NCBI GenBank assembly: GCA_964036665.1
Contig: OZ038529.1
Location: forward strand, 22,020,060-22,084,059
Direction of reading: 5' to 3'
Length of the DNA: 64,000 nucleotides
Source of the DNA: Gordius sp. MW1
Lineage: Eukaryota > Nematomorpha > Gordioida > Gordea > Gordiidae
Positions within the stretch are counted from its first letter, which is position 1, and each line of letters opens with the position of its first letter. Made by a program: the position numbers and the translations under genes. The notes under the pieces were generated by a model. It was not told the DNA's origin. It did not search any database and saw nothing but the letters and a program-made list of their open reading frames with translations. Positions 1 to 12,606 of the stretch are shown here, piece after piece.

Positions 1-728
1 CCCATTAACTTTGTCAACTAGTGCTTCAATATCTCTTTCGGTATCAACTGATGTGTCGTGAATTAAGTAAGCCTCGCCAGAATACATGTTATCGTCAATT
101 GCGTGGAAATGTTGAGCCGTTTTAAAGTTTGTCCGAAAGTTTGGTGTCAATATTTTTTCCGAATTTTTACGAAATTTCAAAAGGATAGCCGTGGGCGCTG
201 TGCGCTTTTTATCAGCTGGTACTTTAATGGCGGAATAGTTAGCTCCTATGTTATCGAAAACTTGCGCATCTTGTGTCTTATTATCATTCCTCTTTATTAA
301 TTCACTTAACTCATTCGTTTTTAGTAATATCAAGTGTTCTCCTTTCATCCAGTGGTTTTTTTCTTTTTTAACAACTCTTTTTTCTTCCTTTTCACCCTTT
401 TCTTTATCACCTCCTTGATTTTCTTCACTTGTGGGCAGTTGAGGGAATGGGGGAGGGGGTGGAGGAGTTGGTTTTGAATTTTTATCAGTTTCAGCTCTCT
501 TCAACATTTCTAAGGTGTCAAGTCTGAGTGGACGAACCTCGGTTTCAATTACTTCACCGCTACACTCTTAAATTTTATATGTGAAAACAATTTTAAAATC
601 ATAATTTTTTACTTAGGTATTTAACATTAAAAATTTAAAAATAAATTTAGGTGAATTTTGATGAAATCACAAATTTTCTCACTTTGTTTGCAAAGAAGAA
701 GGACTAGAACCAACCATATAGATTTCAT
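1..728 (-). CDS. Secreted reprolysin/ADAMTS-type metalloprotease, propeptide part only (partial, runs off left edge)
   Basis: Two exons are visible. Exon 1 is 728-683 and encodes a signal peptide, MKSIWLVLVLLLCKQ. A GTGAG donor follows, then a 116-bp intron, and exon 2 starts at 566 and runs off the window. The split codon AAG restores the frame, which then stays open for about 188 codons. The mature N-terminus carries an acidic/basic linker with a run of six prolines (KPTPPPPPPFPQ) and a Lys/Glu-rich stretch. The distal part (NMYSGEAYLI) aligns with NMYTGRAYIL in the propeptide of the complete protease at 16430-22026, so both belong to one secreted metalloprotease family. The catalytic domain would lie left of base 1 and is not seen. 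The assignment rests on this paralogy, not on a visible zinc site. An acceptor at 560/559 is possible but does not keep frame with exon 1. Confidence 0.72.
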
Positions 729-2571
729 GTCCGCGGGGCTTATTGTAAAATAAAAATTGGTTTTCGAAATAATAATTGTCCATAAGTTACGGTTTTATAT
801 TCGACAATTGACCTTAACCTAAATAAATTGGACATACCTCGAATCTAATTTTACATTTTGATACATCGGTTAACTTATGAGTTATATTAATAGTAAGTAG
901 TCCCAACCTGGTTTTACTCAAAAAAGTAACAATGTATCTAATTTATTAATGGGCCACCAACTGATATAACATGACTTACAAAATTTATACATTTATATTA
1001 ACCCAAAATAAAATAGACCTAACATACTTCATTTTAACACTTGTGTCAACCCTAACCTGACCTAAAATTCAGTCCAAATTTGTTTAAAATTTTGTCCACA
1101 TGTTTGGTGGATGGGGGAGAAAAAAAGTTTGATATTATATTAGAAAGGGTATGTATGCATAAGGAATTATTTTAACAACAACAAAAATTTTATAAAATAT
1201 TATAAACTTAATTTTTTTTTTGGGGGGGGGCTGCCTTTTATTTAAAGATTTGCCATCACGTGTGAGAATATCTATTAGTAAAAATTACTAAAATAAAATA
1301 AATATCTTTATAATACCTAAAACTCACAAAAAACAATTCCAAAAACATCATAAATCTAAGAATTTATATATAAGAATTTCTTTAATTGATTAGTTAGATA
1401 GAATTTAAATGTTCTAAAATTATATTAAGCCGTGAGTTAAGTTTTGACAAAGATATAATTTTGCCAAAAAATAGGTATTGTTCTTACAAAGTATATTTTT
1501 ATTTTTTTCTCATAATTCAATATATTGTTTAAATTGATATAATTATAAGGAATGACATTTTTGGATTTAAATATTTATTAAAGGTTAGAATCAAATAGAT
1601 GATATACTTGCTCCTGTCAAATTATCACCAATTTAAATCCAAATCAAGAGCCACCCCGGATCGATATTTTACGGAAGCTTGACACTAGAGCTTTTAATCG
1701 TCTAAACTTTTAAATGTAAATATAAATTGTTATATTAATTTATTAAGGATTCAATGAATATGGTGTCTTTTTCTGTTTATATTAATTTTGAAATTTCCCA
1801 CCCTCCCCCCCCCCTTCCCAATCCTAAACCTAATAGTTAACCAAATTAAAAATAACATTTTTTAATTTGAATTCAATTTTTTAAAATTTTTGGCCCCCTC
1901 AACCTAATTTTATATTAGGACAACGTCCATGTCAATATATAAATCTTACCCAAACTCGTCGATCAGAGAGGTTATTACAATGTCCCATAAGCTAAAAATA
2001 AAACATAGGCGGGAATCTTGTTGATAAAGAAAAATTAATTTTCTAAACCATCTCCCAAACTACATGATTCTATAATGTTAAGCACTACAGGTTATTAATA
2101 AAATATAAATAAAACAGTGGTAAAGCTAGGGGAGGGGGTAGAATTTTGTTTTGATGGATTTTAAAATATTTATAGTTGCGTAATAGACTAAGACATTTAT
2201 AAATACCTCAAAATTTATGTAACTTCTTCTTTTTGAATTAAATTTTCGACCAATAGCTTATAACCCATTATTTTTCTATTTTTAATTCACTTGCTCACTT
2301 GGCAAGAAAAAAAGTTGATTACACATATTCCCCTCTACCTCGCCCTCCCGCATTAAGTATCAATTTTATAATTTTAAGGGTAAGTTTTTTCGGCAATCTT
2401 CATAATTGATTTCTCTTTCATCTTTTACTCAATAAATGGAGAAAAAGGATTTCGGGATTTCGACATTCAACAAGGGATATAATTAGCAGATAACATTGTA
2501 ACTCTGTTAAATTATTGAGAGTTTCAGCTAATTTTTTTAGTGGCATAGTTTAAAGCTAATTTAGATAAGAT
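729..2571. other. AT-rich intergenic DNA
   Basis: No coding region or intact transposon is recognised. It holds A/T runs, one G run near 1220 and a C run near 1805. The 5' regulatory region of the leftward metalloprotease gene would lie at its left end, but no specific promoter motif can be supported. Confidence 0.5.
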
Positions 2572-2700
2572 CATGGGTGTAGCAAGGGGAGGGGGGCAGG
2601 AAGGGGCGGCGCCTCCCTATAAATCCACAACAAATTTGTTGAAATTTATTAAATTTATGGCTAAAATTTCAAAAAATAATCATTTTGCCCCTCTCTAAAA
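2572..2700. repeat. CATGGGCGTAGCC-family copy, right end missing
   Basis: Starts CATGGGTGTAGCAAGG and continues with the family's body (aaatttatggctaaaattt, cattttgcccctc). The usual right terminus is absent, so it is truncated. Confidence 0.7.
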
Positions 2701-3099
2701 AGTAACTTGGTTTGTCAAGAGGCAAAATGTTCTTAGTATTATTTTAAGTAGATTCTATGAGGTGTATATTTAGTTATAAATATTTATTCCCTGCTTGATT
2801 CCTTCATTAATGACTAAATAGAGGGTTTCGATAAAAAAAACAAGTTAAAACTAATTTTCAAATCTTGTTTCTGCAAAATCGGTCAATAGTTATGCCATCC
2901 GGGGAAAAAATATTTGACCGAATATTACTCTAGTGATTTATATGGTACAAGCTCAACCTGCCCAAAATTATTTTTATAATTTTAAGCAGTGATTTATTTA
3001 TCTTTTCGAAAATATTTTTTTTGTAAATTATAGATTTTTTAAAAAATAACTGCGATTTATAATAATTATTATTATACAGTTAAATAAAAAAGTGGCAAA

Positions 3100-3260
3100 A
3101 ATAGTACACGAAAAATACAATATCTATAAAAAATCTTATTAAGCCCGAATTTTATTATGCACGGGCCTGCCGGAAAGGCTTAATTTACGACTTGCCTCTT
3201 CGACCCCTAGCCGAGCGAGCCCAGCAGCGGGCTTATGTCTCTGATGTTCTATATATTATA
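3100..3260. repeat. Fragment resembling the GGGCC-rich hAT subterminal repeat
   Basis: A short GC-rich patch (cacgggcctgccgg, agcccagcagcgggctt) in AT-rich surroundings resembles the termini of the element at 9385-10713. No ends or target duplication are visible. Confidence 0.3.
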
Positions 3261-3526
3261 AATAAAAATGGTATAAAATTTTTAGGGCAATTCTCCCTCA
3301 CCCCTTCTTGGGAAAATCTTGACCACGTCTGTCTACATACTTATATCGAAATTACAATATTGGAGGGCACTAACTGAAACGTTTTAAAACCCCTCGAATT
3401 GCTAAATCTAATGACAGAAATGGTATAATGGAGATCCTAAATTTTAAAATCATGACTTGGCGATATTAGACATTATACTTTCGAAAATTTAAGTGCACAT
3501 TAATTAAAGTTTAGTTATTACTAGAT

Positions 3527-3853
3527 GAACCCGGCAAACGTTGTTTTGCCATTTACCCGGGTGTATTAAATTATGTTGGAATTTTAGGGCATATATGATG
3601 AAAAAGCGGATCTTGAAGTAAAAATAAAGTTTGATGTCTATTAGTTCTACTTCTATTTCCGTATACAGTGCAACGCGTACGAATACTCAAAAACTACTGG
3701 ACCGATTTGGCTCGAACAAATCTTAAAACATGCTCCGGAGTGTCAGGAATAAACTGTGAAATTTTGAGCCAAATCGGTCTGGTAGTTTTCCAAAATTGGT
3801 GGCGGCATATATACACAAACACACATAGTTTCATTTTTATATATAAGATTTAG
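3527..3853 (+). repeat. Dispersed ~330-bp repeat, possibly the 3' end of an RTE-like LINE
   Basis: Runs from actagatgaacccggcaaac to tatatataagattta. It contains ctactggaccgatttggctc and ggtagttttccaaaattgg. A second, inverted copy is at 10972-11311. The terminal ATATAAGAT-like tail and the lack of terminal inverted repeats suggest a non-LTR retrotransposon tail or a SINE. That classification is inference; the two-copy repeat itself is seen directly. Confidence 0.65.
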
Positions 3854-4810
3854 ATTGCGGTGCTCGTACCGGGTTATTACCTGAACTCCAGAATGTTATG
3901 TATATAAATAAAATCTCGGCATATAAGGTTAATGCATATCAAAATATGTTATTTTAGTTTAATCAAATCTATGTTATAGTTTAATGGATAAGTACAAAAA
4001 TAATTACCTAAACTGATAGCAAAAATATTGTTAATTTTTTGAAAGTTAAAGCCTTTTATATGTGTATAAAAAGCTATTTCAATATATTTTGTGTGAGTTT
4101 ATAAAATTTAAATTTAATGATCGGGGAAAATAACTATTTTGCCTAAAAAAATAGCGTAATTATTTTCGTCTTCTATATTTAAAATGACTTTAAATTATAA
4201 ATAATCTTTCGAAAAATTTATACCTAAAGATTCGAATTCGGAATTTCGAATCGAATTTGATTTCGAGTATTTTGCAGAGGCTTAGTCTAATTCTAAATAA
4301 CTAACATCTAAAATGGACCAAGAGTCAATATATAATTAAAGTTGGTCATTTTTGCAGTGTTTAGTGTGGTGAATGCCAAACACAGAGAAAAAGCCAAAAC
4401 AGCTAGCTATCTACTTTTTTAAATTAATGTACTTTTACCTAAAATAACATGTTCAAAATTTAAAATGCACATTAATTTTTAGGGGTTTATAAAATATAAA
4501 ATGTCAATCCCTAAAACACCTATGATAGATTTTATAGTGTAATTAAAAATGGTTTTAATTTTAATAAATCAATTTGAGAAAACATTCTATTTAACAATTA
4601 AAATAGATTAATAAATCTCGTATTTTGTTTCAAAAATAGCCACAACATATATTAGTTTTATAATATATAATTACACTGCAATTTTTAGAAATTAAAAGCC
4701 AAGAATATATTTTATAGATATAATTTAATTAAATAAATGAGAATAACACCTATCATTACAACTTTATATAATACATTTCTATGTATAATAACAGAATAAA
4801 AACAATAAGA
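3854..4810. other. AT-rich intergenic DNA 3' of the aminopeptidase gene
   Basis: No gene or bounded repeat is recognised. It would contain the 3' UTR of the leftward methionine aminopeptidase gene, but I could not settle on a polyadenylation signal. Confidence 0.4.
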
Positions 4811-5913
4811 CTAAGTTAAAATTTCTGCCCCATTATCAGTTATGAGGATAGTTCTTTCAAATTTTGCTGCTCTCCCTTTGTCTTTTGTTGCATACGTACA
4901 TTTATTTGGCCATTGGTATACACTAGGTACTCCCTCAACAAGTGTAGGTTCTACATTTTAAGGTAAAAGATTAATTTACAAAATTTTATTACCTATGGTA
5001 AAAATCATTCCAGTTTCCATTTTGCCAGGAATATATGAACCTTAATTTTATTATTTTGACAATTTAAATTATATATACCATCAAAGGGTATTTGTGGAGA
5101 TTCATACAAATTTTGACCAATCCCATGACCAACAAATTGAGGTAGTATAGCATAATTTGTTTTCAAAGACACTTCTCTAAAATGTTCATCTACATTTGCA
5201 ACATGGTAACTTACTTACAAGCTGCTCCAATTGCATGTAAATTAGTTCCATCACGACATACTGATATTCCAGCATTCATGCACTTTTTAGCATTTTCAAC
5301 TAACTCAATTCCATACTTATCAACTTCCCCTAGCAATATTGTTTCAGCCAAATCTGCATGACAACCTTGATAATAAACCTATGATTTATACAAAAGTACC
5401 TTTACCTTACTGAGAAGTCTATGCATATAATATCTCCTTCACGGAAGCATCTATAATCAGGCATACCATGGTTTGCAATATTGTTAACAGAAATAAAACA
5501 AGAACGCACATAATCTCTATATCCTAGCAAAGATGGATATGCATTAAGACCAATAATTTTTTTGAATATTAACACATCTAAGTCATGGCTCATCATCCCT
5601 ATCTATATAAGCTTAAAAATTTAGCTATTTTAATTATTACGGCAACACTTTCTAGTGCATAATCCATCACTTTCCTGGCAATTTTTCCAACTCGCCTACA
5701 TGACTCAATTTCTTTGTCAAATTTATACCGTGATCTTTTTTCAAAATCTTCTTCGATATTTTGTCCTTGTAATACATATTGTGGTCTAGGAACCGAAATA
5801 GGTACATCATACAATTTAACCCTAAATTGACACATATCTGTAGGAAGGATAGCCTGATAGTATAGCTTTTTAGGACCTGGTTTAGCTATTAGCGATTTAA
5901 GCCAGGATGCCAT
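4811..5913 (-). CDS. Methionine aminopeptidase type 1, probably the mitochondrial (MAP1D-like) form
   Basis: Removes the initiator methionine from nascent proteins with two metal ions. Exons: 5913-5641, 5602-5411, 5378-5215, 5176-5079, 5040-4993 and 4950-4811. They total 305 codons including the stop, giving 304 aa, and all phases agree. Metal ligands are present with type 1 spacing: D153 (ICIDFS), D164 (HADLAE), H227 (FVGHG), E259 (FTIEP) and E290 (KFERT). The lack of a type 2 insert and zinc-finger N-terminus, and the SVNNI..HG segment, fit the MAP1D class. The basic N-terminus (MASWLKSLIAKPGPKK) could be a mitochondrial presequence. The residue matching E. coli His178 is Tyr234, and the usual HGD is HAD. 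The start is the first in-frame ATG; the frame is open further upstream, so an upstream exon is possible. Confidence 0.9.
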
Positions 5914-8900
5914 CAGGGTATTTTTAAAAGTCAGCTGACCGCTGCTAAATGTGTTTTTACTACCTTTCCGCAATGTAAGAATTTAAGATTGGAACTCAAT
6001 GCTAGCTATTAAGCAAGATAGGATATGGGAAACTTAACAATAGCCACATTTTTTATCTTTTTTATTAGGGATATATCTTCTCTCTCCAATTTATACCGGG
6101 GAGTATAGTGCCTTACTAAACTTCTAATAATACAAAAATTAAATAATAACGTGTATATAAATACTACATTAAGCGAAAGTTAAAGGAATAATTATACATG
6201 TTAGTACTAACATGGTCTTATACACCATTTGGGATAATAAGAGGCGCGAACAAGCTCCTGCAAACTTACATAGATACACACATTTACTGAATGAAAACTT
6301 ATGCTCTATAAATGCTTAAAATTTGAAGAACTAGTCAGACAAGGTTGTCCTTTATTACCTTTAAACTTTTAGCTGTCTTAAACCCTATATTTTGTATCAA
6401 CTTTTCTGAATCTATTTCCCGCACTGGTGGGCCTCTAAGATTGGACGAGCAGTGATGCTCGATTATCTAGGCCTGATAAACAGGCTGACAATGTAATATA
6501 CCTCAAAATTAATGAGAGAAATAGATGTAAGCGGAATTAAAACCTTGGGCTTTTCGTTTATAAAACCTCTAGTCAATGTCTTATCTTTGACCTAACATTA
6601 AATATATCCGTATTTCATAATGATAGGATGTCTTTGAGTGACGATTACATGCTCGTAGACGAGATATGTCTCATCTCGAATTCTTAAACGACAAAACATT
6701 TCTGATAAATACGCACAGAAAACAGCATACGTCGGCTAAATGAAAATGCCAAAAGTCTGCACTTTAAGCTCTTAACTTACAATTCACCAAAATTATCTGA
6801 AGTGGCAATATGATCATTGGATCTTCTACTATCGTTAATACAATGAATCATTGTACACGGATAATACACCATTTAAAAAGACGTTGCAAATTAATAATTG
6901 CATGTTGATACATACAATATTATGGTTAACATCAAATTGTTTGTGCACACTTAAAGTCTCAGCAAAATTACGCCATTATAGATATGTTTAGGTCTCATGC
7001 CGAAAGTAAGATTCGTTTCGCCTAGGGTGCCATTAGTTAAGTCTCGATTTCGCCTCGGTCTAAAAAATTCTTGGTCTCGTCTAGAGAAATCTCGACATGT
7101 CACGACTTTTATAAAAAAAATTATACCATTTCAATTTCTCTCTTAATTTATTAAAATTATCATATAAATAAAAATTCAAGAAAATCAAAATGGCGGATCA
7201 TCTTATTCAAAACCCTATATGTGTTATTTGCATATTTGAACTAGCTGGGACCCTTAGTTAACATTGGCAAAAAGTTAGTAATGTTTTTAGATAAATAATT
7301 GAAAAAATAGTTGAAGCTATCTGAAATAACCTTCATCAGTTCGTTCCTAAGACTTTAGTGGGTTTATTATAATGTTATTGATACCGAAAAGGTACGAGTG
7401 GATCTTTTTAATAATATAAGTAAATAGTTACATACATTACAACACTGTAAAATAACAATAAAAGTAGTATTGTTACTGGTAGGAATTGAAGTTTTGAGGT
7501 TTACAATAAATTGCTTATTTATACTTTTATACTTTTACATTCAAAAATCAAGATATTAAATTATATTGTAAGCTTAAAGAAAATTCAGTGAATTTACTTG
7601 CCAACCTTATTAATGTGTAAGCTAATGCAAATGGCAAAACAAATGCCTTATGTGATTTATGACATGAGAATTTCACAGGTGTACCATGAGTTCAGGCTTA
7701 ACAAACTCCTGGTAGTTTCATGATTTAATATAATGCATATGAAAGCAATAATTAGACAAGCAGAGAATTTGTTGGGGTGCAAAATCTTTAACCGTTGTAG
7801 CCAAGTTTATATAATTATTTTGATTAATTAGTCACCAATTTAAAATATCAACATCGGAGAGGATGATGTAATTGTTGCCAAATTGGAAGATACTTTAGGA
7901 ATATTTACTACTTCACCAAAATTCAATTAAGTCTGTGTGTTTATTATATTTTAATGCTCAGGATATTGTTGTATACGTGAATGAAGAGTTCCGGGAGAAA
8001 AGGACGATAACTAGCAAGATGTGGTAATGTAATAACAAGAAGGCGAGACGATGAAAGCCGATTGAGAAAGAGAATTGAGGAAAAATATAGGCAGAGAAGC
8101 CTTGAGTGATCGAAAACCACTGTACCCAGAAGAAAAAGTACCTCAGAAACATTCAAAAAAAATTCCTTCATTATTATGTTTTTAACAATCATGTCCCACT
8201 CAGCTTTATTAATTTTATAATTAGGATATCCTGAATAAAGATAACCTTTTGATTATTAACGGTAAATTAATTCGGTCCTAAGAATTAAATAATAAGTAGC
8301 GTATTTAACAGATATGAATATGCAGTAAATATTATTGTATTTTATTCAACGAGCTAAAATTATTTAAATTTGAATTATATGCGGCTACTTGGTTTTGGTA
8401 AATTACTTAATATCCAAATTGTTCCTATTGCATGAATTCATATTAAACATCCTAAATATGATTTACAAAATAAATTATGCACAATAAATTTATTATATTA
8501 ATATAATAATGATCAATTAAGAAATTATAAAGCCGATTGCCGATAAAATATCGTATCGTCTCGTCTGGTCTCGAGGTCGAAATTCTCGTCTCGATCTCGA
8601 CGCACTTTTTCGAATTCACGTCTCGGTAGATCGAGATTTTTCTCGAAATTTCCGCGTCACTAATTATACAAATCAGAAAACGAAATAACACAAATTCATT
8701 ATATCGTCTTCAATTAATATATTTATGGAATTGGATATAGAATACCTTCTTAATTTATTAGGGGAATTTATTTATTGATATACAATAAATGGATTGAGTT
8801 GCAAATTTTAAGGCACACGTTAGACATCTTAGCATATTTATAAGAAAGTGTTTTTGAGACAAAACAAGTATATTTCTATCTTATATTGAAAAAATTTAAA

Positions 8901-9384
8901 TAGCCAAAAAGGGTTAATTTATATATTACTTAAGTTGATATTTAAAGAATATGCCTGCAAGGGTTATCCGTATTTTGGTTAAGTCTTAAACAAAATCTGA
9001 ACTTCAGTTTGATCTTAGGTAAGAATAGCCATTTTCTGGGAAATTAAGGACATCAAGAAACTTATCTTTATTTTCTATTGCGCATATTCCCTTTACGCTG
9101 TTTATTATCTTCGCTGAAACACATAGATTGAATAAATGTAATTTAAATTATGTCATTGTTAATAGCAATATGAAGGACACTTATCGGGTTGAACACCGGT
9201 CAAGTAAAAATGCAAGGGTGTACCTTAAGCAAGTGATGTTTTCTTAATGAAAACTGTCAGTAATAAAATTGACATTCCTATAAAGCCTATTTTAAATTCA
9301 AATATAAAGCAATGATTTAAGGAGGGGCCAAGTGATAATTATCTGAAGTTTTTACTCTTTGTTAAATATACAGAAAAGGTGGAT
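5914..9384. other. Intergenic region with degraded repeats
   Basis: No gene is recognised. CTCGTCTC/CGAGACG-rich patches near 6640-6690, 7010-7110 and 8540-8660 look like pieces of one degenerate hAT-like element (one end reads tagtgacgcgg on the minus strand), but I could not pair the termini. A short open stretch near 7846-7930 and a purine-rich stretch near 7970-8150 lack gene-like structure. Confidence 0.4.
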
Positions 9385-10713
9385 TAGAGATCTGCACGGG
9401 CAGGCCCGGCCCGCGGGCGGGTACGGACGGCTTTGTATCATACAAATTTTAACGGGCCGGGCTCGGACGGGCTCAACAACTAATGGAACGGGCTAGAGAG
9501 GGCCTGAGATTTTTTTAACTGGCTTGAACGGGCCTGAACTTTTAATACGGCATTGAACGGGCCTGAGATTATAAAAAAGGCATCTAATAACAAGGCCCTT
9601 AAAAATCAGACAACATAAATATATTATTTATATTAAATATTTAAATTCATTTAAAATAATGTTGTAACATCTAATTTTTGTATATTTTGTAGTATTCATT
9701 CATTTTTCAAGCGTGAAATTTGATTTTAAAACATTTTTATTCTTTTACTATAAATTTTTGTTTTAAAAATTTAATATAACTTTGTATATAATGTTATAAG
9801 TAAGTTTAATTCCTTATTAGTTACGATGCACCAAAATTCTTATTAACAAATTTCATTGGTTAAATTATAGTTATTAATGCCATTCAATAAGTGTTTGTTC
9901 TAAAACTTATGTGTATTAGTTGAAATAAATTAATCAAATCAATGTACTGCTCATTGAAATTTTTCGTAAGAAGATAATAATAACCCCTTTCAGGAGTGCC
10001 ACAATTAACTTAAAAGTATACTCTAATTAGCGCCATCTATAGGCAATTTTAATTAGAAACTAATTTGACTTTATATGTCCCTATCTTTTTTAGCATGTGA
10101 TTCGAAATGATAACAGACATATAACGTTTTCGCTCTTGTTAGAGCTCATCAGTATACCATAGTTAATTTTCTAGGCACATTCTAAGCGAGATAGGCATTA
10201 TAAGACCCAAATTAGATTTAACCCATTATTATGGTGGTTAAGTCGCGGCACTCCTGAAAGGAGTTATGATTATCCTCTTAAAAAATATTAACGAACCCGC
10301 AATTTATTAATTAATGCTCATTGAATATTGAATATTCTCATGTAATTTTCTTAAACTATTTTAATTTAATGGGAATACTGAATTGTAACTTCTTGGGTGT
10401 ATTAACTGAAATCAATTTAATCAAATAACTGTAAATGACTATTATAATAAAGTATTAAAGAAGCCTTACTGCATTATCATATTAATGGATTGGGCCGGAG
10501 GCGGAGTTTTTTCAAAAAAATACGAACGGGCTTAGGCGGTCCTGACGTTTTTTAAAACGGGTACGGACGGGCCTAAAAAATTCAACGACGGGCTTGGACG
10601 GGCCTGATGTGTTTGAAAAAAATTACGGGGGGGGGGCTCGAAAAGGGCCATGAAGTGTTCAAAACGCATACGGGCGGGCCGGCCTTCTAAAAACGGGCTG
10701 TTGCATATCTCTA
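9385..10713. mobile_element. Non-autonomous hAT-like element, GGGCC-rich ends, with a nested MITE
   Basis: Left end TAGAGATCTGCACGGGC; right end, read inward, TAGAGATATGCAACAGCCCG. The flanks are AGGTGGAT on the left and AGGTGAAT on the right, an 8-bp target duplication with one mismatch, as expected for hAT transposons. Both ends carry many copies of a short acgggcctga-type motif, which resembles subterminal transposase-binding repeats. There is no transposase ORF. A second element is inserted at about 9966-10283. Confidence 0.8.
9966..10283. mobile_element. MITE of the AGGAGTGCC/TAGCGCCATCTA family, nested in the hAT-like element
   Basis: Inverted ends share about 34 bp around CCTTTCAGGAGTGCC. 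The left arm includes tagcgccatctataggc. The same family recurs at about 37228-37725. Exact ends and target duplication are not settled. Confidence 0.65.
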
Positions 10714-10971
10714 AGGTGAATTAAGGACAGAGACAGTTGTACTTCCCACCTCCATGCGATGTCAATCAATAAAATTTAATATTTAGAGTGTTTTACAAAA
10801 AAAAATTATTAACACGATTGTTTTTAATATATATTTAATGCCATTCACTATTCTTGTTCGACGATGCTTAAAAGTAAATCATCAAATTCAATACAATTTC
10901 CATATAAGAATCAATGCTTTATGGAGTTTGAACGTGTATTAATTATAATAATCATCGATATATATCCTTTT

Positions 10972-11311
10972 AAATCTTATAGATAAAAATGAAACATGTA
11001 TTTGTGTATGTATGCCGCCACCAATTTTGGAAAACTACCAAGCCGATTTAGCTTAAAATTTCACAGTTTATTCCTGACACTCCGAAGCATGTTTTAAGAT
11101 TTGTTTGAGCCAAATCGGTCCAGTAGTTTTCGAGTATTTGTAAGCGTTGCACTGTATAGGGAAATAGAACAATAGAAGTAGAACATATAGACATCAAACT
11201 TTATTTTTACTTCAATTACCGCTTTATCATCATATATGCCCTAAAATTCCAACATAATTTAATACACCCGGGTAAATGGCAAAACAACGTTTGCCGCGTT
11301 CATCTAGTAAT
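10972..11311 (-). repeat. Second, inverted copy of the ~330-bp dispersed repeat
   Basis: Reverse complement of the repeat at 3527-3853, colinear over its whole length with scattered substitutions. It begins with aaatcttata (the tail) and ends tttgccgcgttcatctagtaa. Confidence 0.7.
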
Positions 11312-12314
11312 TAATGAAATTGATTTTATTTATAGTAATAATAATTAATTGAACCATTTAAAAAAATTAGAGCATGATTGTTAATGGATAACTTTGTTCT
11401 ATTTTTCAAAAATTACAAACACTTAAGGCTCGAAAAACAATGAGTTCAGCTATTTTTAAACTTGTTAACCTCTTTCAAATTAGATACAAGTGTTAATGTT
11501 GAAGTGAACCTATTTTCAACAATTGGTTTTCATGTTTTTGGGTGACCTTAAAACTTAATAGTATCAATAGACTACAATTATAAAATGTCATTTTGGGGTA
11601 GGTTAAATTTTGTCTTAAAAGCTATTAGTTAGGAACTTGAAATCACATTTTATATACCTAACCCTGCCAAAAAATGAAATTTATATGGTATATTTTTGCG
11701 GTGATTCTGCTATGCTATGGTAAAAATCATTTATTTATATTTCATATTTATGAAAAATTGAATATTTCATTGGCGTTTTCAGGATTTAAATAAAAGGTGA
11801 TTATAAAAGTTGGTAATAATACGGATGGGATAATTAATGTATCTTCGAATTTCAACCATAATTCGTTAGAAATAAAAGAATTTTAAATTTAGGGGGCAGC
11901 TGTCCCTCACTGCCCCTTTGAGGAACCCTATGTATAATAAATTGAAATAAAAGTCTCAAATTACTATTATATATACGCTTTCAATATTCTAAGTTCCTAG
12001 TGGTTTAACGGCATGAAATACGAATCAAAATTTTACATAGGTGACCTTTAACTCGGCCCGACCCGATCCCGTCTTAAAATTTTAAAATAATTTTTTTGGT
12101 TGTAAGACTCTAACAAAATTATATTTTTTATCCGGATTTTGACATTAAAATTTACATAAAAAATATCAAAAATATAGAAATTAACATCAAGAGAGCATCA
12201 AAAATATTTTGATATTTATTTTTTGCCTTAAAACTCGAATAATATTTTAGATAAAATTTACCCATCATACCGTATTAAATAATTAATTTACGCCCGATGC
12301 GTCTATTCTCTAGT
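11312..12314. other. AT-rich intergenic DNA
   Basis: No gene is recognised. A right-end relic of the CATGGGCGTAGCC family (gggggcagctgtccctcac) is seen near 11890-11935. Confidence 0.4.
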
Positions 12315-12479
12315 CATGGGCGTAGCCTGCCAGGATTGCAACTAGAAAGGGGCAATAATGCTGATGGGCAAAATGAGAATTTTTTTGAAATTTAAGCCAT
12401 AATTTTGTTAAATTTTTAAGAATTTTTAGATTTAAAGGGAAGAACCGCCCCTCCCTGCCACCCCCTAACTACACCCATG
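12315..12479. repeat. CATGGGCGTAGCC-family copy (subfamily A)
   Basis: Starts CATGGGCGTAGCCTGCCAGG and ends ctaactacacccatg. The body has ggggcaataatg and the usual gccataattttgttaaattt core. Confidence 0.8.
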
Positions 12480-12606
12480 CTCTAAGTTAATTATGAAATT
12501 TATTTTGCCTCCAAAATATTTAGAATTTTTTTTTAATATAAACTTTTATTGAAGTATTAAAATTTATTTTTTTATTAGAAATATTTATAACCCATTTATA
12601 GTTAAC

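Noticed and set aside
103-300. Plus-strand open stretch over the left-edge gene
   Set aside because: It lies antisense to the metalloprotease propeptide exon, whose frame, splice sites and paralogy are consistent.
5974-6000. Start of the aminopeptidase at a TTG codon at 5973
   Set aside because: Not an ATG. The first in-frame ATG at 5913 gives a sensible N-terminus.
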